In this document: one piece after another, positions 1 to 6,478 of the stretch
How positions within the stretch are numbered: the stretch's first letter is position 1
Layout: every line of letters starts with the position of its first letter
Assembly: GCA_958402495.1 (NCBI GenBank)
Contig: CATXTS010000034.1
Span: 1-15,614, forward strand
Source of the DNA: an uncultured Clostridiaceae bacterium
Lineage (GTDB): Bacteria; Bacillota; Clostridia; TANB77; CAG-508
Direction: 5' to 3'
DNA length: 15,614 nucleotides
Translations under genes and position numbers: made by a program
Notes under the pieces: model-generated
The model's input: only the letters and a program-made list of their open reading frames with translations
The model's database searches: none
Told to the model about the DNA's origin: nothing

Positions 1-551
1 GTATTGTACCTATCTTCTTTTTACAATCGCCAAGCATTGAACCAAGAATGGCAATGTCTATTGGTGCCCTTGTTGGAATTTCTTTTATCTACTTAAATAC
101 ACTAACACTAAATGCACTCTTACAAAAATGTATCATGGTAGCTACCGTTGGTTTCTTCATCTTTAATAGCGTAAATACTCTACAAATATTTACCGCTCAT
201 ATTACTACTAATAAAATAGATGCTAATATGGGGCTAACTATTAAATATAAAATTGAACAATATGAAAAGGCTTCTGGTAAAGAAGTAACTAAAGTTGCTT
301 ATTATAGAGATGCCCATCATAAGGACTTTCCTTATGGATATGAAAAGAAATTTTCTTCTTTTTCTCAAAGAGCATTGGATAATTATTATTGTATTATAGA
401 AGCTCTAAATTATTTTTGTGGTAGAAAATTTGAAAAGGTAGATATGGATACTGACATTTATCTAGATTATTTGGCTGGCAAAGATTGGGATACTTATTCT
501 GATGAACAACTTGTATTTCAAGAGGACACCTTATATTTGTGTACTTATTAA
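1..551 (+). CDS. 3' end of a multi-pass membrane protein, probably GtrII-type glucosyltransferase (partial)
   Basis: The frame is open from position 3 and runs off the left edge, so the ATG at 48 is internal and not a start. The visible part is about 182 residues. It starts with two or three hydrophobic membrane segments in the first 65 residues or so, separated by a short loop containing SPSIEPRMAMS. A soluble tail of about 110 residues follows, rich in Tyr, Asp and Lys, and ends in KDWDTYSDEQ and DTLYLCTY. From memory, this layout and this ending resemble clostridial proteins with a glucosyltransferase GtrII domain, which use lipid-linked glucose to decorate surface polymers. No catalytic part is visible, so the substrate cannot be told and other polytopic enzymes remain possible. 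No clear terminator follows the TAA. The next gene has its own promoter. Confidence 0.6.
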   Translation, partial: IVPIFFLQSPSIEPRMAMSIGALVGISFIYLNTLTLNALLQKCIMVATVGFFIFNSVNTLQIFTAHITTNKIDANMGLTIKYKIEQYEKASGKEVTKVAYYRDAHHKDFPYGYEKKFSSFSQRALDNYYCIIEALNYFCGRKFEKVDMDTDIYLDYLAGKDWDTYSDEQLVFQEDTLYLCTY

Positions 552-644
552 TACTTATCTATGAATTATTGTAGAATGTAAATTGTTCAATATCTAATAT
601 ATAATGTGTACGGTTTTAATATATCAGCATCTTTTTCATTTTTG

Positions 645-653
645 TGTTATAAT
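645..653 (+). promoter_or_regulatory. Extended -10 promoter for the TfoX C-terminal-domain gene
   Basis: TGTTATAAT reads as an extended -10 (TGn followed by a perfect TATAAT at 648-653). It lies 25 bases before the ATG and just ahead of the AAGGGGG ribosome binding site. No good -35 is present at 17 bp spacing, which is common for extended -10 promoters. Confidence 0.6.
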
Positions 654-678
654 AAAAGAAAAAACAAGGGGGCTTTTT

Positions 679-936
679 ATGAATACTTTATCTGATTTAC
701 CAAATATCGGTGCTATTGTTGCTAAACAACTAGAAGAAGTCGGTATTACTTCTTATGAACAATTAAAACAAGTGGGTAGCAAAGAAGCATGGTTACGTAT
801 ACAAATCATTGATGCTTCTGCTTGTATACATCGCTTGTATGCTTTAGAAGGTGCCATTCGTGGTATTAAAAAAACATTGCTTCCTCCTGAAGTTAAAGAG
901 GATTTAAAACACTTTTATGAAGAACATAAACTATAA
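679..936 (+). CDS. Stand-alone TfoX C-terminal domain protein
   Basis: The protein has 85 residues and consists almost wholly of the domain that forms the C-terminal half of TfoX/Sxy (TfoX_C). Visible signatures are LPNIGAIVAKQLEEVGI near the N-terminus, KEAWLRIQ in the middle and CIHRLYALEGAIRGI near the end. The fold is a helix-hairpin-helix-like helical bundle that could bind DNA or a protein partner. In gamma-proteobacteria the full protein promotes competence genes. Here the N-terminal half is missing, as in many Firmicutes homologues, so a competence role should not be assumed. The start was placed at 679 because AAGGGGG lies just before it. An open frame extends upstream to 604 but has no ribosome binding site. 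The gene converges on the next gene and shares a hairpin terminator with it. Confidence 0.88.
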   Translation: MNTLSDLPNIGAIVAKQLEEVGITSYEQLKQVGSKEAWLRIQIIDASACIHRLYALEGAIRGIKKTLLPPEVKEDLKHFYEEHKL

Positions 937-947
937 TTCGGTAAGAA

Positions 948-972
948 AAAACACTTCGTCATGAAGTGTTTT
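948..972. terminator. Bidirectional hairpin terminator between convergent genes
   Basis: A perfect 10-bp stem (AAAACACTTC / GAAGTGTTTT) closes a 5-base loop. T-rich sequence follows it on the + strand and A-rich sequence precedes it, so it can stop transcription from both sides. Confidence 0.85.
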
Positions 973-977
973 CTTTC

Positions 978-1271
978 TTATCCTACTTTTTTACCCTGTA
1001 ATTGGAATTCTCCCATATTGGTCTTTGCATGAATATATAAAATATTGCCTCTTAATTCTGCATGAATATCATAAGTAATATTTAACATATTATTTTGCAT
1101 AGAACCTGAAAAGCTACAAGTATTCCCATTTACTCTTCCACCTGTTAGCGCATTTTTCATACCCATAGTTTCTATCACACCATTTAAAACATTACCATTT
1201 GCTTTTAAGGTTACTTTTCCATTAATCGGTCCCATAGGTGTGTTAATTGTTATTTCATAAACTCCATCCAT
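978..1271 (-). CDS. Small beta-strand-rich protein of unknown function
   Basis: This is a 97-residue protein with no signal peptide, no membrane segment and one cysteine. It consists of short alternating strands separated by Gly/Asn turns: MDGVYEITINTPMG at the start, GKVTLKANGNVLNG, then GGRVNGNTCSFSG, and NMGEFQLQGKKVG at the end. TPMG (residues 11-14) returns as TNMG near the C-terminus, which suggests a closed barrel or two related halves. I recall similar modules, alone or as tails on flavin oxidoreductases, in Clostridia, but cannot prove it here. No catalytic pattern is visible. The ATG has AAGGAGGG 8 bases upstream. A promoter just upstream overlaps the terminator region of the preceding gene, so it is probably transcribed alone. 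Confidence 0.8.
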   Translation of the reverse strand: MDGVYEITINTPMGPINGKVTLKANGNVLNGVIETMGMKNALTGGRVNGNTCSFSGSMQNNMLNITYDIHAELRGNILYIHAKTNMGEFQLQGKKVG

Positions 1272-1291
1272 TTTTTTATCCCTCCTTTTGT

Positions 1292-1320
1292 ATTATATGC
1301 ATGATAGCTTTCATTTTGAA
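1292..1320 (-). promoter_or_regulatory. Sigma-A-like promoter for the 97-residue protein
   Basis: On the - strand TTCAAA (1315-1320), 17 bases, then a perfect TATAAT (1292-1297). The -35 matches the consensus at four of six bases. Confidence 0.55.
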
Positions 1321-1323
1321 CTA

Positions 1324-1350
1324 AAAAGAGGATAAATTTTATGCTCTTTT
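1324..1350 (-). terminator. Terminator of the YgjP-like peptidase gene
   Basis: On the - strand AAAAGAG and CTCTTTT form a 7-bp stem around a 13-base loop, ending in a T run. It lies 3 bases after the stop codon at 1354. Confidence 0.6.
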
Positions 1351-1353
1351 ATT

Positions 1354-2055
1354 TTAATATTGTAAATGGCTAATTTCATCTACATATTGTTTATATTCTG
1401 GCATATAAGTTTCTATCATTTGATAGAAGGATTTGGTATGATTCTTATATTTTAAATGGCAGAATTCATGTAATACCACATATTCTATAGTTTTTCTATC
1501 ATAAGTAGCAATTGTACTACTAATACTAATCTTTCCATTTACGCATTTAGCTAAAATACCTTCTACTTTAAAAATCTCATAATCTTCTGGTGCTATTCCT
1601 AATAAAATTCTAGTTTTTTCCATTACCTTTTCGATTTCTTTTTTAGCTACCATTTTGTACATTTTATCAATTAATATAGCTACCATTTCTTCCTTGTTTC
1701 CCATTTTCTTATATTGGTTAGGTAGTACAATTTGAATAATATTCTCTTGTATATCTAAAGTAGGTAGTGTTCTATTTTTATAGGCTATTTGTAAAGCATA
1801 TATTTTTCCTAGCACTTTTACTTCTTTATCTTTCATATATTCTTTTTTCTTTTCACAGTTGGCTTCATATTCCTTTATTTTTTGTAGAATCCATTGTTTT
1901 TTCTCTTCTACTACTTTTTGAATTTGATTACTTGTGGTATACCAAGGAGCATTAATAACAACTTCTCCATTCTGTACACTAATATATAAATCATGATTAA
2001 CCGCTTTATTAACCGTATAAGTTATTACTTGATTTTTATTTTTTAATATATTCAT
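1354..2055 (-). CDS. YgjP-like zinc metallopeptidase-domain protein (DUF45 type)
   Basis: This 233-residue soluble protein has the zinc-site pattern HEFCH at 196-200 and a third His in KNHTKSFY (H206). These lie at the C-terminus as in the YgjP-like/DUF45 branch of zinc peptidases. Other family marks are a conserved Cys-rich turn (LAKCVNGKISIS) and TIEYVVLHEFCHL. The N-terminal half is a beta domain followed by a long charged helix (VEEKKQWILQKIKEYEANCEKKK). Substrates of this family are largely unknown. The gene is often scattered among housekeeping genes or beside type I restriction genes, but no restriction genes are present here. The longest frame begins at a GTG at 2064 that overlaps the ribosome binding site. 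The ATG at 2055, 8 bases after GGAG, is the sensible start. Its own promoter and terminator make it monocistronic. Confidence 0.88.
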   Translation of the reverse strand: MNILKNKNQVITYTVNKAVNHDLYISVQNGEVVINAPWYTTSNQIQKVVEEKKQWILQKIKEYEANCEKKKEYMKDKEVKVLGKIYALQIAYKNRTLPTLDIQENIIQIVLPNQYKKMGNKEEMVAILIDKMYKMVAKKEIEKVMEKTRILLGIAPEDYEIFKVEGILAKCVNGKISISSTIATYDRKTIEYVVLHEFCHLKYKNHTKSFYQMIETYMPEYKQYVDEISHLQY

Positions 2056-2112
2056 TTTTACCACTCCTTACAAATTCTTGTTTTGAAAACTCTTGTTCGT
2101 TTCATTGTTCTT

Positions 2113-2141
2113 ATTTTATATACTTTTTTATCTTTTGTCAA
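2113..2141 (-). promoter_or_regulatory. Sigma-A promoter of the YgjP-like peptidase gene
   Basis: On the - strand a perfect TTGACA (2136-2141), 17 bases, and TAAAAT (2113-2118). A 14-bp palindrome AACAAATTTTTGTT (2160-2173) lies upstream of the -35 and could be an operator, though in such AT-rich DNA it may be chance. Confidence 0.75.
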
Positions 2142-2262
2142 TACTTTTTTCATATTTTTAACAAATTTTTGTTCGTATATTTTCTTGTTTTTTTGATATG
2201 GTATTCTTCCTGATTTTCTAATACTTTTAAGTATCTTTTATTTGTGCAAAAAGACAAAAAAA

Positions 2263-2292
2263 AAGTAAGTATCTGTAGTTTTCTTCTTACTT
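2263..2292 (-). terminator. Terminator of the nucleotidase gene
   Basis: On the - strand AAGTAAG and CTTACTT form a 7-bp stem followed directly by a run of T. It lies just past the stop codon at 2306. Confidence 0.65.
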
Positions 2293-2305
2293 CTTTCTAT
2301 ATGAT

Positions 2306-2902
2306 TTATTTTTCTTTTTTCATTAACAATTGTATCGCCGTATATACATCTCTCCAATCATGACATCTTATTATTTGTTTTCCTTCTACCTGCTTATTAT
2401 AAGGCATTTCCATACAAATAACGGATATCTGCTTACTCATTTCATATATATTTTTAGGAGTATCTTCTATCATAACTTCTATTTTATAATCTTTACAATA
2501 TGGCATTTTACTTCCTTTTGTAAATAATATATGGTCATAGGCAATTTGATTTTTCTTTAGCCATGCTTTAACTGTATTTCTCATTTGAATTCCTTTTTGG
2601 TCTAATCTTTCAGAAAAAATACGTGCTGTCATGATATAAATTTCATGCCCTTGCTGTTTTAATTTCTCAATACTTTCTTTAGCAAATGGTTGTACTGGAT
2701 AATTTTTTGCATAATCAAATATATTTTCTTCCCAAAATTGCATAGTTGTCTGTTCATCCCATCCAAACATATCTAAAATATCATGAGCATTTTCATCTAT
2801 TAACTTCCCTTTTCCTGTTTTTCGTGCATAACAACTTCCTGCTTCTTTCATAAATTGTATTACATTTGTTAAAACGCCATCTATATCAATTCCTATTTTC
2901 AT
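2306..2902 (-). CDS. HAD-superfamily 5'(3')-deoxyribonucleotidase-like phosphatase
   Basis: The protein has 198 residues. Motif I is DIDGVLT (6-12), with D6 as the predicted nucleophile and D8 as the acid/base. Motif II is IMTAR with T92, a Lys follows in FTKGSK (129-132), and the magnesium-binding acidic pair lies in IEDTPKN (146-151). A helical cap insert (about residues 13-75) sits directly after motif I. This pattern fits the NT5C/YqfW-type nucleotidases that remove phosphate from deoxynucleoside monophosphates in the cytosol. The exact substrate cannot be read from sequence. Clostridial genomes carry several such paralogues, and related HAD phosphatases are possible. The ATG has AAAGGAG 11 bases upstream. 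A perfect 12-bp palindrome (2927-2938) lies in the leader. Confidence 0.85.
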   Translation of the reverse strand: MKIGIDIDGVLTNVIQFMKEAGSCYARKTGKGKLIDENAHDILDMFGWDEQTTMQFWEENIFDYAKNYPVQPFAKESIEKLKQQGHEIYIMTARIFSERLDQKGIQMRNTVKAWLKKNQIAYDHILFTKGSKMPYCKDYKIEVMIEDTPKNIYEMSKQISVICMEMPYNKQVEGKQIIRCHDWRDVYTAIQLLMKKEK

Positions 2903-3011
2903 TTATATTTCTTCTCCTTTACTATCTTGTTATAACAAATTTTAACATACTTCATTTGTTCGCACAAGCATAGTAAGGGCTATCTTCTTTATTTTCTATA
3001 GTTAATTCTTT

Positions 3012-3557
3012 TTATACTCTAAACAAATAATGTAATAACTCCTTATAAACGGCATCTCTTTCAACTACTTCTTTCTTTTCTAGCATTTGATTTAATTCAC
3101 TAATACTTACTAATTTTACTTGCTCTATTTCACTTTCTTGTATCTTTATATCTTCTAGACTTAAAGCTTCTTTTCTCAAAATGAAGAAGTCAAAAAATTG
3201 TCTATCTATATATTCTTCTGAAAAGGTTTGCTCTTTTCTATAAGAGAACATATATCTAAAATTCTTTATATCCATAGCATATGGTATATTGATTCCTACT
3301 TCTTCATTGATTTCTCTTAAAGCTGCTTCCACAGCATCTTGACTTGTAGAAATATGCCCCGCAACTGAAATATCCCACATACCTGCATTTTTATCTTTAT
3401 GCAAAGAACGCTGTTGCATTAAAATTTCGTTCTTCTCATTTATTATAGCAATTACAACGACTCTGTGCCATAAGCCTCTTTTATGTATTTCTTTCCTTGG
3501 TAAAATTTCTCCTGTTTTGATTCCATTCTCATCTAAAACATCTAGCAATTCTTCCAT
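3012..3557 (-). CDS. Nudix hydrolase, IPP-isomerase/YfcD-like branch
   Basis: The protein has 181 residues. The Nudix helix runs from G67 to I89 and ends in the expected REINEEVGI (R81, E82, E85, E86, G88). The first Glu of the G-x5-E part is Gln (Q73). The leading segment EELLDVLDENGIKTG and the LWHRVVVIAIIN strand are typical of Nudix proteins related to type 1 isopentenyl-diphosphate isomerase. These mostly act on nucleoside diphosphate derivatives or remain uncharacterised. A true isomerase is unlikely without the other isomerase active-site residues. The only upstream in-frame start is this ATG. The GGAGG motif is 13 bases away, longer than usual, and the spacer is one arm of an 11-bp inverted repeat. 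It is upstream of the nucleotidase gene with a 109-bp gap. Confidence 0.87.
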   Translation of the reverse strand: MEELLDVLDENGIKTGEILPRKEIHKRGLWHRVVVIAIINEKNEILMQQRSLHKDKNAGMWDISVAGHISTSQDAVEAALREINEEVGINIPYAMDIKNFRYMFSYRKEQTFSEEYIDRQFFDFFILRKEALSLEDIKIQESEIEQVKLVSISELNQMLEKKEVVERDAVYKELLHYLFRV

Positions 3558-3651
3558 ACTTCTTTACATTCCTCCATCTATTTTTTCTTATTTTTTGTTT
3601 AGATTATATCGAGCATCTTTGTTTTCTCATCCTTTTTTATTGTAAAGAAGT
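3558..3651. repeat. 11-bp inverted repeat flanking the Nudix leader
   Basis: ACTTCTTTACA (3558-3568) directly before the Nudix start codon is exactly complementary to TGTAAAGAAGT (3641-3651). The 72 bases between them hold the GGAGG ribosome binding site (3571-3575) and a TATAAT-like element (3603-3608, - strand). If transcription starts upstream of 3651 the arms could close over the ribosome binding site. If it starts at the inner element they cannot. Confidence 0.5.
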
Positions 3652-3684
3652 GTTTATTTGTTTTCATAATATGTTTTTTGCACA

Positions 3685-3709
3685 AAAAAAGAGCCTAAAG
3701 CTCTTTTTT
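3685..3709 (-). terminator. Terminator of the NifU-like/GGGtGRT operon
   Basis: AAAAAAGAGC and GCTCTTTTTT form a perfect 10-bp stem around a 5-base loop, with a T run on the - strand. It lies 12 bases past the last stop codon of the operon. Confidence 0.88.
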
Positions 3710-3721
3710 ATTTAGTTTTTT

Positions 3722-4723
3722 CTATTTCATAGATTCTTCACAAGCTACTGCAACAGCTACTGTTGCACCAACCATAGGGTTATTACCCATACCAATCAAT
3801 CCCATCATTTCAACATGAGCTGGTACAGATGAACTTCCAGCAAATTGTGCATCTGAGTGCATTCTTCCCATTGTATCTGTCATACCATAAGAAGCAGGAC
3901 CAGCTGCCATATTATCTGGGTGAAGTGTTCTTCCTGTTCCTCCACCTGAAGCAACAGAGAAATATTTCTTTCCTTGCTCAATGCATTCCTTTTTATAAGT
4001 TCCTGCTACTGGATGTTGGAATCTAGTTGGATTTGTAGAATTTCCTGTAATAGAAACGTCTACTCCTTCTAAATGCATGATTGCTACGCCTTCTCTAACA
4101 TCATTTGCACCATAGCATCTCACTTTTGACCTTTCACCATCAGAATACGCTATCTCTTCTACAATATTGACTTTGCCTGTAAAGAAATCAAACTCTGTTT
4201 TTACATAAGTAAAACCATTGACTCTAGAGATGATTTGTGCAGCATCTTTTCCCAAACCATTTAAGATAACTTTTAATGGTTCTTTTCTAACTTTATTAGC
4301 AGATTTAGCAATACCAATGGCACCTTCTGCTGCTGCAAAACTTTCATGTCCTGCTAAAAATGCAAAACATTTTGTTTCTTCTGATAATAACATAGATGCC
4401 AGATTTCCATGACCTAAACCTACTTTTCTATCATCTGCTACAGAACCTGGTATACAAAAAGCTTGTAAGCCTTCTCCTATTGATTTAGCAGCATCTGCTG
4501 CTTTTTTATCTCCTTTTTTAATTGCAATTGCAGCACCTAGTGTATAGGCCCAGCATGCATTTTCAAAACAAATTGGTTGTATTCCTTTTACAATATCATA
4601 TGGATTGAATCCTTTTTCTTTACAAATTGCTAGGGCATCCTCAAAATCTTTGATTCCATATTTCTCCATAATTGGTTTTATCTGATTAATTCTTCTTTCA
4701 TAACTTTCAAACGTTACTGCCAT
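3722..4723 (-). CDS. GGGtGRT family protein
   Basis: This 333-residue soluble protein carries the name-giving motif GGGTGRT at residues 260-266, followed by LHPDNMAAGPASYG. Other striking stretches are FLAGHESFAAAEGAIGIAKSANK (about 123-143) and the glycine-rich C-terminus GLIGMGNNPMVGATVAVAVACEESMK. It has eight cysteines (34, 52, 57, 90, 119, 203, 247, 328). The family is found mainly in anaerobes and has no established biochemical role that I know of. It usually sits next to a NifU-like scaffold gene, as here with a 37-bp gap, so a part in Fe-S or another metal-cofactor process is inferred from the neighbour only. AAAAGGAGG lies 7-8 bases before the ATG. The terminator follows at once, making it the last gene of the operon. 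Confidence 0.93.
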   Translation of the reverse strand: MAVTFESYERRINQIKPIMEKYGIKDFEDALAICKEKGFNPYDIVKGIQPICFENACWAYTLGAAIAIKKGDKKAADAAKSIGEGLQAFCIPGSVADDRKVGLGHGNLASMLLSEETKCFAFLAGHESFAAAEGAIGIAKSANKVRKEPLKVILNGLGKDAAQIISRVNGFTYVKTEFDFFTGKVNIVEEIAYSDGERSKVRCYGANDVREGVAIMHLEGVDVSITGNSTNPTRFQHPVAGTYKKECIEQGKKYFSVASGGGTGRTLHPDNMAAGPASYGMTDTMGRMHSDAQFAGSSSVPAHVEMMGLIGMGNNPMVGATVAVAVACEESMK

Positions 4724-4760
4724 TATTTATTCCTCCTTTTTATTTGACCCTCTTTACTTC

Positions 4761-5453
4761 TTATTGTTTTCTTGGATCTATCTTTTTAACAGCTTCATCA
4801 AATCTTCCGTATTTTCCACTTGCCTTTTCAATTGCTTCTGTTGGCTCTATACCAGCTTTGATATTATCCATCATTTTTCCTAAATTTACATACTTATAAC
4901 CAATAATTTGGTCATCTTTATCTAAACCGATTTCTACTATGTATCCTTCTGCAAGTTCTAAGTATCTAGGTCCTTTTTCTAAGGTAGAATAAATCGTTCC
5001 TGTTTGACTTCTTGTTCCTTTTCCTAAATCTTCAAGTCCTGCACCAATTGGAAGTCCTCCCTCAGAGAATGCCGATTGTGTTCTTCCATAAACAATTTGT
5101 AAAAATAGTTCTCTCATAGCGGTATTAATAGCATCACAAACTAAATCTGTATTTAACGCTTCTAAAATTGTTTTTCCTACTAATATTTCTCCAGCCATAG
5201 CTGCTGAGTGTGTCATACCACTACATCCAATTGTCTCAACTAAAGCTTCTTGAATAATTCCCTCTTTAACATTTAAGGTTAACTTACAAGCACCTTGTTG
5301 TGGTGCACACCATCCTATCCCATGTGTTAAACCAGAAATATCTTTTATTTCTTTAGATTGTACCCACTTTCCTTCTTCTGGAATAGGTGCACTTCCGTGG
5401 TCTACGCCCTTTGCTACTTTGCACATTTCTTCTACTTCTTTTGAATAAATCAT
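4761..5453 (-). CDS. NifU-like iron-sulfur cluster assembly scaffold protein
   Basis: The protein has 230 residues. The NifU N-terminal (IscU-like) fold is suggested by GWCAPQQGACKLTLNVKEGIIQEA and by TIGCSGMTHSAAMAGEILVGKTILEALN. Cysteines at 49, 56, 77 and 106 are the candidate cluster ligands, and C11 is in the leading helix. It is longer than IscU (about 130 residues), with an extra C-terminal half containing AEGYIVEIGLDKDDQIIGYKYVNLGKMM. It is therefore the larger anaerobe type that pairs with the GGGtGRT gene. No IscS/SufS cysteine desulfurase gene is nearby. The longest frame starts at 5471, but AAAGGAG lies inside that extension, so the ATG at 5453 is the start. It has its own promoter, overlapping the end of the preceding gene. 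Confidence 0.9.
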   Translation of the reverse strand: MIYSKEVEEMCKVAKGVDHGSAPIPEEGKWVQSKEIKDISGLTHGIGWCAPQQGACKLTLNVKEGIIQEALVETIGCSGMTHSAAMAGEILVGKTILEALNTDLVCDAINTAMRELFLQIVYGRTQSAFSEGGLPIGAGLEDLGKGTRSQTGTIYSTLEKGPRYLELAEGYIVEIGLDKDDQIIGYKYVNLGKMMDNIKAGIEPTEAIEKASGKYGRFDEAVKKIDPRKQ

Positions 5454-5497
5454 TTCTATTTCTCCTTTCAAAGCTTGATTTTGTTTATTTCATTTTA

Positions 5498-5548
5498 TGC
5501 TGCCTTACAGCACTTTATTATTATATACTACTTCATCCTTTGTTGCAA
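5498..5548 (-). promoter_or_regulatory. Promoter and leader hairpin of the NifU-like/GGGtGRT operon
   Basis: On the - strand TTGCAA (5543-5548), 17 bases, and a perfect TATAAT (5520-5525). The -35 lies inside the last codons of the YezG-type gene. The predicted RNA starts near 5513 with a short TGCTG/CAGCA hairpin (5498-5512), then about 45 bases of leader to the ATG. The operon can therefore be expressed apart from glycolysis. Confidence 0.75.
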
Positions 5549-6414
5549 TGCTCCTCTTTTAGAAAGTTCAAAATTTGATTTTTCTGTTCCACATCACTTA
5601 TTTCCTCTTTTTGTCTTTCTTTTTCTCTTTTATAGGCTAAATATTTATCATCTATAGGCTGGTCAACTTTCATATACTTATCTTCCTTTTTTTGTTTTCT
5701 ATATTGACCATAAACAGGTGCTTGTTTTTGCTTATAAGCTTCATATGGGTCTACTCTTTGTGTACTTAGCACCTTCCTCTTTTCCAGTACTACGCTAGCT
5801 TCTTTTTCCACCCTTTCAATTTGTGATACTTCATTTTTATCATAAGAAATACTATTATGTATATTTTTCTGATAAATTCTTTCTGTTATATTTTGAACTT
5901 CTGGATTCTTAAATCGCTCTTCTTGTAAATACTCCCATACCATTTTTCTATCTTTTTTACTTAATCTTTCTATTGGAAACTCTAAATACTTGCACTTCCA
6001 AATAATATGCCTATCATAACTAGAGTATTTGGAGCCAATCAAATCATCATAAGCATATTCTATATGGAATTTTCCATCTGCTATCACTAAAGTTAAATTA
6101 GTCCATACTCGTTCATTTGCTCTTTCAAATTCTGCTCTTAACAATTTAATCGTATCATATAAGCGGTCTGCTAACTGTAAGTATGCCTCTTCCTTAACAT
6201 TAAATTTACTAGGCACCTCATAAACATTAATGGGATTTCGTTTTAATAGCCCTTTTGGATAATAATAAAAAAACATTTCTCCTGTTTGTAAATGGTTTAC
6301 CTGTTCTATTACAGAAGCATATAATAAGATTTGGTCCCATCTTTCAGGAATCATATAAAACAGTTGACTTTGTATTTTTGCATATATTTCTCGTATTTTA
6401 GCTGTGTTTAGCAT
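5533..6414 (-). CDS. YezG-type (DUF600) immunity/antitoxin family protein with charged C-terminal tail
   Basis: The protein has 293 residues. The first 165 or so match my memory of the YezG/DUF600 family: MIPERWDQILLYASV (21-35), FFYYYPKG (48-55), WTNLTLVIADGKFHIEYAYDD (104-124) and SYDRHIIWKCKYLEFPIE (132-149). YezG of Bacillus subtilis protects against the partner LXG toxin YeeF, so homologues are usually called immunity proteins. Here the domain is followed by about 125 residues of low-complexity, Lys/Glu/Gln/Tyr-rich sequence with two similar YEAYKQKQ / YLAYKREK units. This is not part of the usual family, which is about 160 residues. No toxin gene is in the window. The ATG has AGGGGGAA upstream. 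The 64-bp gap to gpmI holds a palindrome. A role other than toxin immunity is possible. Confidence 0.78.
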   Translation of the reverse strand: MLNTAKIREIYAKIQSQLFYMIPERWDQILLYASVIEQVNHLQTGEMFFYYYPKGLLKRNPINVYEVPSKFNVKEEAYLQLADRLYDTIKLLRAEFERANERVWTNLTLVIADGKFHIEYAYDDLIGSKYSSYDRHIIWKCKYLEFPIERLSKKDRKMVWEYLQEERFKNPEVQNITERIYQKNIHNSISYDKNEVSQIERVEKEASVVLEKRKVLSTQRVDPYEAYKQKQAPVYGQYRKQKKEDKYMKVDQPIDDKYLAYKREKERQKEEISDVEQKNQILNFLKEEHCNKG

Positions 6415-6438
6415 AAACGTTCCCCCTATTTATGCACA

Positions 6439-6467
6439 TTGCCAAAAAGGAACGTCCCTTTTGGCAA
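6439..6467. repeat. 29-bp palindrome between gpmI and the YezG-type gene
   Basis: TTGCCAAAA (6439-6447) and TTTTGGCAA (6459-6467) are exact inverted repeats. Apart from one A/C mismatch, pairing continues inward with GGA/TCC around a 3-base loop. No T run follows on the - strand, so it is a weak terminator candidate. It may be an mRNA-stabilising or attenuating hairpin, or a copy of a dispersed clostridial palindrome that I recall only vaguely. Confidence 0.8.
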
Positions 6468-6478
6468 GCTTTTGACAA

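Noticed and set aside
2160..2180. LexA-type operator near GTTCG motifs at 2096-2175 and 2957-2965
   Set aside because: Only single GTTCG half-sites are seen; no properly spaced inverted CGAAC-N4-GTTCG pair exists.
6439..6467. Palindrome as a strong intrinsic terminator of the glycolytic operon
   Set aside because: No T run follows the stem on the - strand, so only a weak or regulatory effect can be argued.
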